Below the pieces are notes generated by a model, which was given only the letters and a program-made list of their open reading frames with translations, was not told the origin of the DNA and did not search any database. DNA of 39,691 nt from an uncultured Pelagibacteraceae bacterium. GTDB lineage: Bacteria > Pseudomonadota > Alphaproteobacteria > Pelagibacterales > Pelagibacteraceae. The DNA lies in the NCBI GenBank assembly GCA_902522385.1, contig CABYVK010000012.1, positions 1-39,691 on the forward strand, given 5' to 3'. Within the stretch, counting starts at the first letter, position 1. Each line of letters starts with the position of its first letter. Both the position numbers and the translations under genes were made by a program. Shown piece by piece: positions 15,547 through 23,618 of the stretch.

Positions 15547-16074
15547 ATGATACCTCAAAAAGTTAAAGACCATATTGAAGAATATATTGGCCAAGAAGTT
15601 TACGTTCAAATAGCCATAATTAAGGGTAAGGAAAAGGTTTCAACAGAAATAGCCATTGATAAATATTTTAACACAAATCATTTTAGAGATTTTTCAGAGG
15701 GTAAACCTTATTTTCATTTTATTGATGGATTAAGAGATAAATGCCTTGGAAAACTTAAAGATTCTCCTATGAGAGATAAAGCAACAGAGGACGAAACTAT
15801 AAAATTATTACAGAAAAAATTAAATGATCTTTCTGATGATGAGCTTGAAGACACTTATTGGGAAATAGAAACAGGAGAATTTTTTTCAGGAAAACAAATA
15901 AAAGAATTAGAAAAAAGTTGCAGTGAATTAATAAAAGAGCTTAATCTTTCAAATAAAAATAAAAAAGAAGTTAAAAAAACTATCATGAGTTTTTGTGAAA
16001 ACTATGAAAAATTGTGTCAAAAAAAATACCCAGAAGCTCCACTTCCACTAGAAATATTAAAATCTGTAAATTAG
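15547..16074 (+). CDS. Hypothetical charged cytosolic protein
   Basis: A 175-residue protein with no signal peptide or membrane span; I do not recognise a family. It is highly charged and mostly helical in appearance: an N-terminal segment (IEEYIGQEVYVQIAIIKGKE), a central KLLQKKLNDLSDDELEDTYWEIETGEFF stretch that reads as amphipathic helix, and a Lys-rich C-terminal half with three Cys (SCSELIKEL, FCENYEKLCQKKYPEAP). It follows the cytochrome c'-like gene by 13 nt and is followed by a probable terminator at 16142-16166. Codon use is like that of its neighbours, so it looks like a real gene. Confidence 0.75.
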   Translation: MIPQKVKDHIEEYIGQEVYVQIAIIKGKEKVSTEIAIDKYFNTNHFRDFSEGKPYFHFIDGLRDKCLGKLKDSPMRDKATEDETIKLLQKKLNDLSDDELEDTYWEIETGEFFSGKQIKELEKSCSELIKELNLSNKNKKEVKKTIMSFCENYEKLCQKKYPEAPLPLEILKSVN

Positions 16075-16080
16075 TTTTTA

Positions 16081-16120
16081 AAGGGTTCGCTCTTTAAGTG
16101 TATACCTAAAGAGCTCCCTT
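16081..16120 (+). other. Stem-loop downstream of the hypothetical gene
   Basis: Outer stem AAGGG (16081-16085) with CCCTT (16116-16120), an asymmetric internal loop, then an 8-bp perfect stem GCTCTTTA (16089-16096) with TAAAGAGC (16107-16114) and a 10-nt loop. It lies 6 nt after the stop codon. It is part of a 3' UTR or of an independent small RNA ending at the next hairpin. Confidence 0.5.
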
Positions 16121-16141
16121 GTATCACCTCTTTGGCATTAT

Positions 16142-16166
16142 AATTCCGAGAGGAATTTATTTTTTG
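16142..16166 (+). terminator. Probable rho-independent terminator
   Basis: Stem AATTCC (16142-16147) with GGAATT (16152-16157), closed by a GAGA tetraloop of the GNRA type and followed by a T-rich run (TTATTTTTTG). It would end the plus-strand transcript of the cytochrome c'-like and hypothetical genes. The stem is only 6 bp, so it is modest, but it is the only such structure at a convergent junction here. Confidence 0.62.
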
Positions 16167-16358
16167 TTATATTTTTGAAATATGAGCTGTTCAGCTAAGT
16201 ATCAGGTGGTGAAAGTATTAACATAAACCTCCTTCTATAAAAAAGGTATTTATAAATTATACAATTTCAATTAATTTATTTTAATTTTGAGCAAATAAAT
16301 TTATTGAATACAACCTAGTGCTTTAGTAGATTCCCGCTAACTTAAGTTACTTCCAAAA

Positions 16359-17216
16359 TTATTTTTTATTTATTAATTCGCTAATAAAATTTTCACCATA
16401 ACCATCATCAACAGCTTTTTGAAAATAATTTTTATTTACTTCAGCAACTTTTTCAGCTTCAGGAAAATCTTTTAATAAATCTTGGATATAAGTTAAATCT
16501 TTTACGGAATTACTTGCCGTAAATTTAAATCCAGTAAAATCGCCTTTTAAAAGATTGTCAAAAACTCTATTAAGTGCTGCAGAATTTCCAGAACCAAGTT
16601 TTGCAACATCAAATACTTTTTTTAAATCCAAACCCATTTCTGTAGCACTTTTAGCCAAATGATTAACTAATGCAGCATTTCCAAGAGATAAAAAATTATT
16701 TAAAAGCTTAGATTTTGCTCCCATTCCAACAGATCCAAAATGAAAATATTCTTTACAGAAAAAATTAAAATATGGTTCAGCAATTTTAAAATTTTCATCT
16801 GACGCTCCAACAATTCCTCCCAATACACCTTCCTCTGCTTGAACAGGTCCTCCCATTACAGGGCACTCAACATAATTTATTTTTTTTTCTTTGAATATTG
16901 CCTCAGTTTCCATTGAACCAGTTTTGTTGTGAGTAGTGATATCAATAATTAAAGTTTTACTATCTAAAATATCAGATATTTTTTCAGAAATTAATTTTGC
17001 TATAGGAGTGTTGGTAACACACATAAACATTGCATCTAAATTTTTACTAGAAAAATCTTCAAAAGATTTTACTTCTTCAGCTCCATTGCTAACAATTTTC
17101 TCAATTGGTTTTCTATTTTTATTAGCAATTACAAAGAGTTTATTTTTGTGTTTTAAAATATTTTTAGCTATTCCATAGCCCATATATCCAACACCAATAA
17201 AACCTATATTTTTCAT
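16359..17216 (-). CDS. 3-hydroxyisobutyrate dehydrogenase-family NAD(P)-dependent oxidoreductase
   Basis: The 285-residue protein has the Rossmann motif GFIGVGYMG (5-13), a domain-swapped helical C-terminal half and the catalytic Lys170 in KSKLLNNFLSLGN. The family's substrate-binding PVSGG motif is altered to PVMGG (119-123), replacing the serine that contacts the carboxylate. Family enzymes reduce or oxidise 3-hydroxyacids such as tartronate semialdehyde, 3-hydroxyisobutyrate or L-threonate. It is the last gene of a minus-strand run after a UxaA-type dehydratase and an EamA transporter, which suggests a sugar-acid role. The exact substrate is not predictable. Confidence 0.85.
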   Translation of the reverse strand: MKNIGFIGVGYMGYGIAKNILKHKNKLFVIANKNRKPIEKIVSNGAEEVKSFEDFSSKNLDAMFMCVTNTPIAKLISEKISDILDSKTLIIDITTHNKTGSMETEAIFKEKKINYVECPVMGGPVQAEEGVLGGIVGASDENFKIAEPYFNFFCKEYFHFGSVGMGAKSKLLNNFLSLGNAALVNHLAKSATEMGLDLKKVFDVAKLGSGNSAALNRVFDNLLKGDFTGFKFTASNSVKDLTYIQDLLKDFPEAEKVAEVNKNYFQKAVDDGYGENFISELINKK

Positions 17217-17230
17217 TTAAATCTCACTAT

Positions 17231-18094
17231 TTAACTTTTTTTACCTTCTGTTCTTATGAACATAATACCAAAAACAATAATTCCTATCACTCCAAAAATT
17301 TTATTATAATCAAAAGGTACGCCGAAAATTAAGAAATTAATAATTGTAGACCAAACTAATTGAGAATATTGAAAATTAGTTACAAATGACAAGTTAGAAA
17401 GTTGTATTGCGTAAATAATTAAAGAATGACTCACAAAACCTGCCACACCTAGAATTACCAAATAAAGCCAAAAGATATTCTTCTCTAATGGCACCCAATT
17501 AAAAAATATAAAAATACTAAAAATTATTGCACCTAAAATTGAAGTATAAAATATAGCAGCAAATGGATCGTTATCGCCTGATACAACTTTGGTAAAAAAT
17601 TGATAAAGAGCCCAACAAACTGGAGGAACAATAGGGAATATTAAATCTAAACTAAATATTCTCATACTTGGACCTAGTGAATAAACAATCGAGCCAAAGC
17701 TCAATAACATTAAAAGTATACCTTTTGTACTCAATATATCTTTTAGGAAGTATGCTGAAAGTAGTGAAACGATTAAAGGAGCTGTAAAGAAAACAACATA
17801 AATATCTACCAAGTCAAATTTCTGTAAAGAATAAAACATAAAAGAGGTTGCAGTAACCATTAATATCGATCTAATTATTTGGACTTTAAAATTTTTTTTT
17901 AAATTTACTTTTGGCTTAAAAATTAAAAAAAATATAATTAAAGATACCAAGTGAAAAAAAAATCTTCCCCAAATTGCCTGAGTAACTGGCATTACCGTTC
18001 CAAGATATTTTGCTGTAGAGTCCATACAAACAAACATAAAAAAACCACCAGCGGCTAATAAAATTACGTTAATTAAGGATGTTTGTTGAGGCAC
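17231..18094 (-). CDS. EamA-family (DMT superfamily) transporter
   Basis: A 287-residue membrane protein with about ten spans in two EamA repeats. The first repeat has the typical AIWGRFFFHLVSL segment (about residues 40-52) after a short first helix, and the second has PVCWALYQFFTKVVSGDN near 155-172. These carriers export or import small metabolites. The start is GTG at 18094, needed to keep the first membrane segment; the next Met (residue 20) would cut it. It sits 12 nt after the UxaA-type gene and 14 nt before the dehydrogenase gene, so its cargo is likely a sugar acid or product (inferred). Confidence 0.87.
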   Translation of the reverse strand: MPQQTSLINVILLAAGGFFMFVCMDSTAKYLGTVMPVTQAIWGRFFFHLVSLIIFFLIFKPKVNLKKNFKVQIIRSILMVTATSFMFYSLQKFDLVDIYVVFFTAPLIVSLLSAYFLKDILSTKGILLMLLSFGSIVYSLGPSMRIFSLDLIFPIVPPVCWALYQFFTKVVSGDNDPFAAIFYTSILGAIIFSIFIFFNWVPLEKNIFWLYLVILGVAGFVSHSLIIYAIQLSNLSFVTNFQYSQLVWSTIINFLIFGVPFDYNKIFGVIGIIVFGIMFIRTEGKKS

Positions 18095-18106
18095 AGGAAA
18101 AAGAAA

Positions 18107-19612
18107 TTACATTACAACGCCAACTTGCCAAGGATTAAACTCCTCGTCACCGTAGCCGTTGATTTCACTTTTTGATTTATTCCCTGAAGCAGTATTTACA
18201 ACTAATTCAAATATTTTTTGACCAACTTCTTCAACTTTTTCTTTTCCTTCAGCAATTGTGCCACAATTAATATCCATATCTTCTGACATTCTTTCAAACA
18301 TCGCTGAGTTTGTTGAAAGTTTTAAACTTGGAACTGGTTTACAGCCAAAGCAAGATCCACGTCCTGTTGTAAAACAAATAACATTAGCACCTGATGCAAC
18401 TTGACCAGTTACAGACACAGGATCATAACCAGGAGAATCCATAAAATTAAAACCTTTATTTTTTAAAGGTTCAGCATAATGCAATACATCTTGAAGGATT
18501 GAGTTTCCTCCTTTTGCAACAGCGCCTAAGGATTTTTCTAATATGGTTGTTAGACCACCCTTTTTATTTCCTGGCGCAGGATTGTTGTCCATCGAACTGT
18601 TATTGATTGAAGTATAATGTTTCCACCATTCAATTCTTTTAATAAGTTTATCAGCAGTCTCTTGTGAGCTCGCTCTATTAATTAATAAATGTTCAGCTCC
18701 ATAAATCTCTGGAGTTTCGGATAAAATTGAACTTCCACCTTTTTTAACCAAGAGATCTGCTGCAACTCCTAGTGCAGGATTTGCAGTTATTCCTGAATAT
18801 CCATCTGAACCACCACATTGAAGAGCTAAAGTTAGATGACTTACTGGTTGTGAAGTTCTTTGAACATTATTTGCTTCTGAAAGCAAATTTTTAATTTGAG
18901 ATAATACTTTTTCGACTATTTTTTTAGTTCCACCTTCATCTTGGATTGTTAGAAAATGAATTCGGTTATGTTTTTTTAATGATTCATCAAACAAACTGAC
19001 TTGAGCACATTCGCATCCTAAACCTATAACAAAAACATGAGAAAAATTGGGATGATTTTTAAATCCATCTATAGTTCTTTGAAAAATTTGCATTCCTTCA
19101 CTTTCAGTATTCATTCCACATCCTGTTGAGTGAGTAATTGGAACTATGCCATCAATATTTGGATAATCTTTTAAAATGTCAGAATATTTAATCCTCTCAA
19201 CTATCATTTTAGTGACGGTAGCTGAGCAATTTACAGTACTTACAATTCCAATGTAATTTCTGGTAGCAACCTGTCCATTATCTCTTAAAATTCCATTAAA
19301 GAATTTATCTGCTTTTTCATCAATAACATGTTTTTTATCTGTAACTTTAAAATCTCTTTTAAATTCTCTAAATTCTAAATTATGAGAATGAACATGTTGT
19401 CCCGGTTTAATATCATCTAAAGCAAATCCAATAATTTGATCATATTTTATGATTGGATCGCCTTTTTTAATAGTTTTTAAACAAACTTTGTGTCCAAAAG
19501 GGATTGGATCAATAGTGCTGATCTCATGACCTTCAATTTTAGTTTTTTCAGGAATAATAAATTGGCTAACGCCCACATTGTCATTCTTGTTTAAAACTAT
19601 TAGATTATTCAT
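18107..19612 (-). CDS. UxaA/GarD-family sugar-acid dehydratase
   Basis: A 501-residue protein from the ATG at 19612; an upstream GTG/ATG extension to 19648 adds only MVCLRYWLYNKF, unlike family N-termini. The N-terminal SAF-like domain (about 1-85) includes IPFGHKVCLKTIKKGD. The large C-terminal domain has the altronate/galactarate dehydratase blocks HSTGCGMNTESEG, GLGCECAQ, LQCGGSDGYSGITANPALG, FTTGRGSCFGCKPVPS and DINCGTIAEG, which supply the Cys/His for the metal site. It removes water from an aldonate or aldarate to give a 2-keto-3-deoxy acid. It is divergent from an IlvD/Edd-type dehydratase. A UxaA versus GarD versus other substrate cannot be settled by eye. Confidence 0.9.
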   Translation of the reverse strand: MNNLIVLNKNDNVGVSQFIIPEKTKIEGHEISTIDPIPFGHKVCLKTIKKGDPIIKYDQIIGFALDDIKPGQHVHSHNLEFREFKRDFKVTDKKHVIDEKADKFFNGILRDNGQVATRNYIGIVSTVNCSATVTKMIVERIKYSDILKDYPNIDGIVPITHSTGCGMNTESEGMQIFQRTIDGFKNHPNFSHVFVIGLGCECAQVSLFDESLKKHNRIHFLTIQDEGGTKKIVEKVLSQIKNLLSEANNVQRTSQPVSHLTLALQCGGSDGYSGITANPALGVAADLLVKKGGSSILSETPEIYGAEHLLINRASSQETADKLIKRIEWWKHYTSINNSSMDNNPAPGNKKGGLTTILEKSLGAVAKGGNSILQDVLHYAEPLKNKGFNFMDSPGYDPVSVTGQVASGANVICFTTGRGSCFGCKPVPSLKLSTNSAMFERMSEDMDINCGTIAEGKEKVEEVGQKIFELVVNTASGNKSKSEINGYGDEEFNPWQVGVVM

Positions 19613-19658
19613 AAATTTATTATATAACCAATAACGTAAACAAACCATTATTTAAATT
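19613..19658. promoter_or_regulatory. Short divergent promoter region between two dehydratase genes
   Basis: This 46-nt gap separates the UxaA-like (minus) and IlvD/Edd-like (plus) genes. On the minus strand a TATAAT lies 6 nt before the ATG at 19612, so transcription would start at or next to the ATG and the mRNA would be leaderless. No SD precedes that ATG. No good -35 box is visible, so an activator may be needed. Confidence 0.42.
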
Positions 19659-21443
19659 ATGCCTAAAAAAAGAAAAAAGAGTTTCCGAAGTCAACAGTGG
19701 TTCAATAATCCAAAAAACCCTGACATGACGGCCTTATATCTAGAAAGGTATTTAAATTATGGTCTTACAAGAAAAGAATTACAATCTGGCAATCCAATTA
19801 TAGGAATAGCGCAATCTGGCAGTGATCTATCTCCATGCAATAGGCATTTTATGTCTTTAAGTAAAAGAATCAAAGATGGAATTAGAAGAGCAGGTGGCAT
19901 ACCAATGGAATTTCCTACTCACCCAATTCAAGAAACTGGAAAAAGACCGACAGCAATGTTGGATAGAAATCTTTCTTACTTGTCACTAGTTGAAGTTTTG
20001 TATGGATACCCAATTGATGGAGTTATCTTAACAACAGGATGTGATAAAACTACTCCGGCAGCTTTAATGGCAGCTGCTACAGTAAACATTCCTGCAATAG
20101 TTTTATCAGGCGGTCCAATGTTAGATGGAGTTTATAAAGGAAAATTAGCTGGTTCAGGAATGGTAGTTTGGGAAGCAAGAAAAATGTTAGCTAAAGGAGA
20201 AATTAAATACGAGGAATTTATGGATATGGTTGCATCTTCTGCACCGAGTGCTGGACATTGTAATACAATGGGAACAGCTTCTTCAATGAACTCTGTTGCT
20301 GAAGCATTAGGTATGTCTTTACCAGGGGGCGCTGTTATTCCAGCTCCCTATAGAGAAAGAGAACAAATTTCTTACGAAACAGGAAAAAGAATCGTTGGAA
20401 TGGTTCATGAAGATTTAACCCCATCAAAAATTATGACACGTAAAGCTTTTGAAAACGCAGTAGTAGTTGCAAGTGCTATTGGTGGATCTAGTAATTGCAC
20501 AGCTCATCTAAGTGCTATTGCAAAACATATGGGAATTAAATTTGATCTTTCTGATTGGCAAAAACTTGGGCACAACATTCCTTTATTAGTAAATTGCCAA
20601 CCTGCAGGAGAATACTTAATGGAAAGTTTTCACAGAGCTGGAGCAATACCTGCGGTAATGAAAGAATTAATTAAAAATAAAAAAATTCATACAAAAATAA
20701 AGACAGTTACAGGAAAAACTGTAGGAGAAAATTTAAGAAAGAAAGTTGATGTAGATAACAAAGTAATTAAAACATTTAAGAATGCATTGACTGAAAAAGC
20801 TGGTTTTTTAGTTATGAAAAGCAACTTTTTTTCATCTGCTATTATGAAAACATCTGTAATTAGTAAAGAATTTAGAGATCAATATCTATCAAATTCTAAA
20901 CACCCAAATGTTTTTGAATGTAAAGCTATAGTTTTTGAAGGTCCTGAGGATTATCATAAAAGACTTAATGATAAGAAGTTAAAGATAGATGAAAACTCTC
21001 TATTAATTATTAGAGGTTGTGGACCTGTTGGTTATCCTGGATCAGCTGAAGTGGTTAACATGCAACCACCAGACAGATTATTAAAAAAAGGAATAAGACA
21101 TCTACCAACTTTGGGCGATGGAAGACAAAGCGGAACATCAGAAAGTCCATCAATTTTACATGTTTCACCAGAATCTGCAGTAGGCGGAGATCTTGGAATT
21201 GTTAAAACTTACGATAAAATAAAAATAGACTTAAATAAAAGAAGAGTTGATTTATTGATTTCTCAAGCTGAGTTTAAAAAACGAAGAAAAAATAAAAGAG
21301 TATTTAAACCAAATAATCAAACTCCTTGGCAGGAAATATTTAGAAATACTGTTGGTCAATTGGATGATGGTGCATGCATTAATTCTCGAGGTAAATATTT
21401 AGACGTATCACATACCAAAGGTTTACCAAGAGATTCTCACTAA
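19659..21443 (+). CDS. IlvD/Edd-family sugar-acid dehydratase (arabinonate/xylonate type)
   Basis: A 594-residue dehydratase. The N-terminal RSQQWFNNPKNPDMTALYLE and YLNYGLTRKELQSG segments are typical of the pentonate/fuconate dehydratase branch rather than of IlvD for branched-chain amino acids. Three cluster cysteines are visible: Cys60 (DLSPCNRH), Cys128 (TTGCDKTTPA) and Cys201 (SAGHCNTMGTA), fitting a [2Fe-2S] enzyme. It would convert a sugar acid to its 2-keto-3-deoxy derivative. It is 1 nt upstream of the D-2-hydroxyacid dehydrogenase gene and heads the plus arm of the catabolic locus. L-arabinonate, D-xylonate and related acids are candidate substrates. Confidence 0.9.
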   Translation: MPKKRKKSFRSQQWFNNPKNPDMTALYLERYLNYGLTRKELQSGNPIIGIAQSGSDLSPCNRHFMSLSKRIKDGIRRAGGIPMEFPTHPIQETGKRPTAMLDRNLSYLSLVEVLYGYPIDGVILTTGCDKTTPAALMAAATVNIPAIVLSGGPMLDGVYKGKLAGSGMVVWEARKMLAKGEIKYEEFMDMVASSAPSAGHCNTMGTASSMNSVAEALGMSLPGGAVIPAPYREREQISYETGKRIVGMVHEDLTPSKIMTRKAFENAVVVASAIGGSSNCTAHLSAIAKHMGIKFDLSDWQKLGHNIPLLVNCQPAGEYLMESFHRAGAIPAVMKELIKNKKIHTKIKTVTGKTVGENLRKKVDVDNKVIKTFKNALTEKAGFLVMKSNFFSSAIMKTSVISKEFRDQYLSNSKHPNVFECKAIVFEGPEDYHKRLNDKKLKIDENSLLIIRGCGPVGYPGSAEVVNMQPPDRLLKKGIRHLPTLGDGRQSGTSESPSILHVSPESAVGGDLGIVKTYDKIKIDLNKRRVDLLISQAEFKKRRKNKRVFKPNNQTPWQEIFRNTVGQLDDGACINSRGKYLDVSHTKGLPRDSH

Positions 21444-21444
21444 T

Positions 21445-22413
21445 ATGAAGCCAAAAATATTAGTTTCTAGAAAAATCTCAGATTTAGCAGAGGAAAAACT
21501 TCAAAAAGAATTTGAAGTAACTCTTAACCCAAAAGACGATCCCATTCCAGAAAGCGAATTAATAAAATTAATTAATGATTATGATGGAATGATTTCAACA
21601 GGTTTTGATAAAATCAGTGAAAATTTTTTTAATAATTTAAATGGGAAATTAAAAATTATTGCTCAAGTTGGAGTTGGTTATGATAATATTTCAATTAAAT
21701 CTGCTGAAGAAAAAAAAATAAAAGTAACAAATACTCCAAATGTGTTAAATGAGGCAGTAGCTGAAACCACTATACTTTTGATTTTAGCTGCATCTAGAAG
21801 AATTGGTGAAGCCTATAATTTAGTCAGAGCAGACAATTGGAAAAATCAAAAACCAGATTTAACTAAATTTATGATTGGAAATTCTGTTACAGGCAAAACT
21901 CTAGGTATAATTGGAATGGGTCGCATTGGAAGAATGGCAGCAAAATCAGCTAGGGCATTTGGTATGAAGATTATTTATTATAATAGAAACAAACTTTCTG
22001 ATGATCTGGAAGATGGTGCAAAGTATTATTCCGATATAAACACAATGCTACCAGAGTGTGATTTTTTAAGTATTCACACACCTGCAACAGCTGAGACCAA
22101 ACATATTCTTAATTCATCAACAATAAGTTTGTTACCAAAGCATGCTGTAGTTATTAATACTTCAAGAGGATCAACTATTGATGATGATGCTTTGATAGAT
22201 GCATTAGAAAAAAAAAAAATTTATGCAGCAGGATTAGATGTTTTCACTAATGAACCAAATTTAGATAAAAGATATTTAAAATTAGATAACTGTTTTGTTC
22301 TACCTCATATCGGTAGTGCGACTCATGAGACTAGATTGGCAATGAGTATGATGGCAGTGGATAATATTTATTGTTATTTCAATAAAAAACCTCTTATTTC
22401 AGAAGTAGTTTAG
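21445..22413 (+). CDS. D-2-hydroxyacid dehydrogenase (glyoxylate/hydroxypyruvate reductase-like)
   Basis: A 322-residue NAD(P)-dependent dehydrogenase with the nucleotide motif GIIGMGRIG (154-162) and the catalytic triad Arg241 (NTSRGSTID), Glu270 (FTNEPN) and His288 (VLPHIGSAT). The family reduces glyoxylate, hydroxypyruvate or other 2-ketoacids to D-2-hydroxyacids. It follows the dehydratase by 1 nt, so it is cotranscribed. If the locus degrades pentonates by the diketo route, glycolate or glyoxylate would be a product, which this enzyme could interconvert; this is inference. A short palindrome starts 2 nt after its stop codon. Confidence 0.9.
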   Translation: MKPKILVSRKISDLAEEKLQKEFEVTLNPKDDPIPESELIKLINDYDGMISTGFDKISENFFNNLNGKLKIIAQVGVGYDNISIKSAEEKKIKVTNTPNVLNEAVAETTILLILAASRRIGEAYNLVRADNWKNQKPDLTKFMIGNSVTGKTLGIIGMGRIGRMAAKSARAFGMKIIYYNRNKLSDDLEDGAKYYSDINTMLPECDFLSIHTPATAETKHILNSSTISLLPKHAVVINTSRGSTIDDDALIDALEKKKIYAAGLDVFTNEPNLDKRYLKLDNCFVLPHIGSATHETRLAMSMMAVDNIYCYFNKKPLISEVV

Positions 22414-22537
22414 AACAACTATAAGTTGTCTGTTCAATGAATATATATAATTTCTATATATAAATGTTAAACGAAATTATTGATCTCAAAAATCATTTAT
22501 GGTTAACTTTCAAAAAAACATAAACGAGAGGAAGATA
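22414..22537. promoter_or_regulatory. Promoter region of the TRAP transporter genes
   Basis: A 124-nt gap. Immediately after the upstream stop lies the 15-bp perfect inverted repeat ACAACT-ATA-AGTTGT (22415-22429), a possible weak terminator or GntR-like operator. The following AT-rich stretch has two TATATA blocks around 22440-22463 that could serve as -10 elements. The SD GAGAGGAAG (22527-22534) sets the TRAP binding-protein start at 22538. Confidence 0.5.
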
Positions 22538-23554
22538 ATGTTTAAACTTATATCTAAAACTATAGCAGCTGTAGCTATTGTTTCAGTTGCTTTATTTGGC
22601 TCTGCAAATGCAAAGACTTTAAAGATTGAAACACACTTTACAGCTAGTTCACCAAATGGTGAAGTTGCAGCTCAATTCGCTAAAAACGTTGAAATGTTTT
22701 CTGGCGGAAGCTTAAAAATACAAATGTTCTACTCATCGTCAGTAACTGGTAAATCTGCTGAGGTATTTAACTCTGCGCAGACTGGTATTATTGATTGTGA
22801 TATGACTGGTGCAGGTTACCAGACTGGTAAAAATGCAGCATTCCAATTCGCAGGTGACGTGATGGGTGGATATGATAACCCATATCAGCAATATGAATTC
22901 CTAAATTATCCAGGAGCTCAAGATGCTGTTGATGCACTTTACAACAAATATGGAATGACTTTAATTGGTTGGTGGATACCAGGACATGAGTCTTTAATAT
23001 CTAGTAGACCAATTCCAGATGTTGCTTCATTGAAAGACTTCAAATTTAGATCACCTCCAGGAATGGAAAGTATGATCTTTACAGCATTAGGTGCTAAGCC
23101 AATCGTAATGGACTTTGGTGAAGTTCCAACTGCTTTACAAACTGGTCTAATCGATGGTGCTGACTATTCATCTTTAGCTACTAACTATGCTGGTGGACAC
23201 TATGAGCAAAATAAATATGCTACATACCCAGGTTTCCACTCTATGCCAGCTGACCACTTAGCTTGTAACACAAAAGTATGGAACAAGTTAAAGCCTCATG
23301 AAAAAGGTGCAATGAAAGCAGGTATCGAAATTGCTGGAAGAACTATTACTAGCTTAGTTGAGAGAAAAAACGCAGAAGCTGTTAAAGCTTTAAATGAAAT
23401 GGGCGTTACTCTTCATGACTGGTCTAGAGAAGATAGACTTCAATTCAGACAAGCTGCTCTTGCTGCTTGGGAAGAATGGAAGACTAAATCTCCAGAGGCA
23501 GCTGCTCTTATTGAAATACATAAAGCTTACATGAAAGCTAATGGTATTATGTAA
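22538..23554 (+). CDS. dctP: TRAP transporter substrate-binding protein (DctP family)
   Basis: A 338-residue periplasmic protein from the ATG at 22538; an earlier ATG at 22499 adds 13 residues before the signal peptide and lacks an SD, while GAGAGGAAG precedes 22538. The signal peptide ends SANA (residue 25). The DctP features include KFRSPPGMESMIFTALGAKP with the conserved carboxylate-binding Arg, and DFGEVPTALQTGLIDGADYSS. Such proteins bind organic acids, and the locus points to a sugar acid. A strong hairpin follows the stop, so this mRNA probably exceeds that of the membrane subunits. Confidence 0.93.
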   Translation: MFKLISKTIAAVAIVSVALFGSANAKTLKIETHFTASSPNGEVAAQFAKNVEMFSGGSLKIQMFYSSSVTGKSAEVFNSAQTGIIDCDMTGAGYQTGKNAAFQFAGDVMGGYDNPYQQYEFLNYPGAQDAVDALYNKYGMTLIGWWIPGHESLISSRPIPDVASLKDFKFRSPPGMESMIFTALGAKPIVMDFGEVPTALQTGLIDGADYSSLATNYAGGHYEQNKYATYPGFHSMPADHLACNTKVWNKLKPHEKGAMKAGIEIAGRTITSLVERKNAEAVKALNEMGVTLHDWSREDRLQFRQAALAAWEEWKTKSPEAAALIEIHKAYMKANGIM

Positions 23555-23574
23555 TTAAGAGTAAACTAAAAAAT

Positions 23575-23600
23575 TTGAAGGGCCTGATAAGGCCCTTCAA
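23575..23600 (+). terminator. Strong intercistronic hairpin / partial terminator after the TRAP binding protein
   Basis: A perfect 11-bp stem: TTGAAGGGCCT (23575-23585), GATA loop, AGGCCCTTCAA (23590-23600), extendable by one T-A pair. A run of T (23609-23614) follows after AACC/AAAA-rich bases. It sits between dctP and dctQ, which points to attenuated read-through into the permease genes. Confidence 0.82.
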
Positions 23601-23618
23601 ACCAAAACTTTTTTACTT

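Larger units (their letters stand above)
16075..16358. other. Largest non-coding gap of the window (284 nt)
   Basis: It lies between convergent genes, whereas the other five convergent junctions here have gaps of 2 nt or less, or overlap. It holds a bulged hairpin (16081-16120), a GAGA-loop hairpin with T-run (16142-16166), a 14-codon open frame (16182-16226), a CCTCCT block (16228-16233), a long AT tract and a 12-bp perfect palindrome TAACTTAAGTTA (16338-16349). No recognised ncRNA family was identified. Confidence 0.5.

Noticed and set aside
16195..16224. Minus-strand 9-codon frame (MLILSPPDT) behind AGGAGG
   Set aside because: The SD-to-ATG spacing is only 3 nt and the peptide is very short; kept only as a remark on the gap.
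16075..16358. Possible SRP RNA, 6S RNA, tmRNA or tRNA in the large gap
   Set aside because: None of the conserved sequence blocks or a cloverleaf could be found.
22499..22537. Upstream ATG extending the TRAP binding protein
   Set aside because: It would put 13 polar residues before the signal peptide and lacks an SD, while 22538 has GAGAGGAAG.
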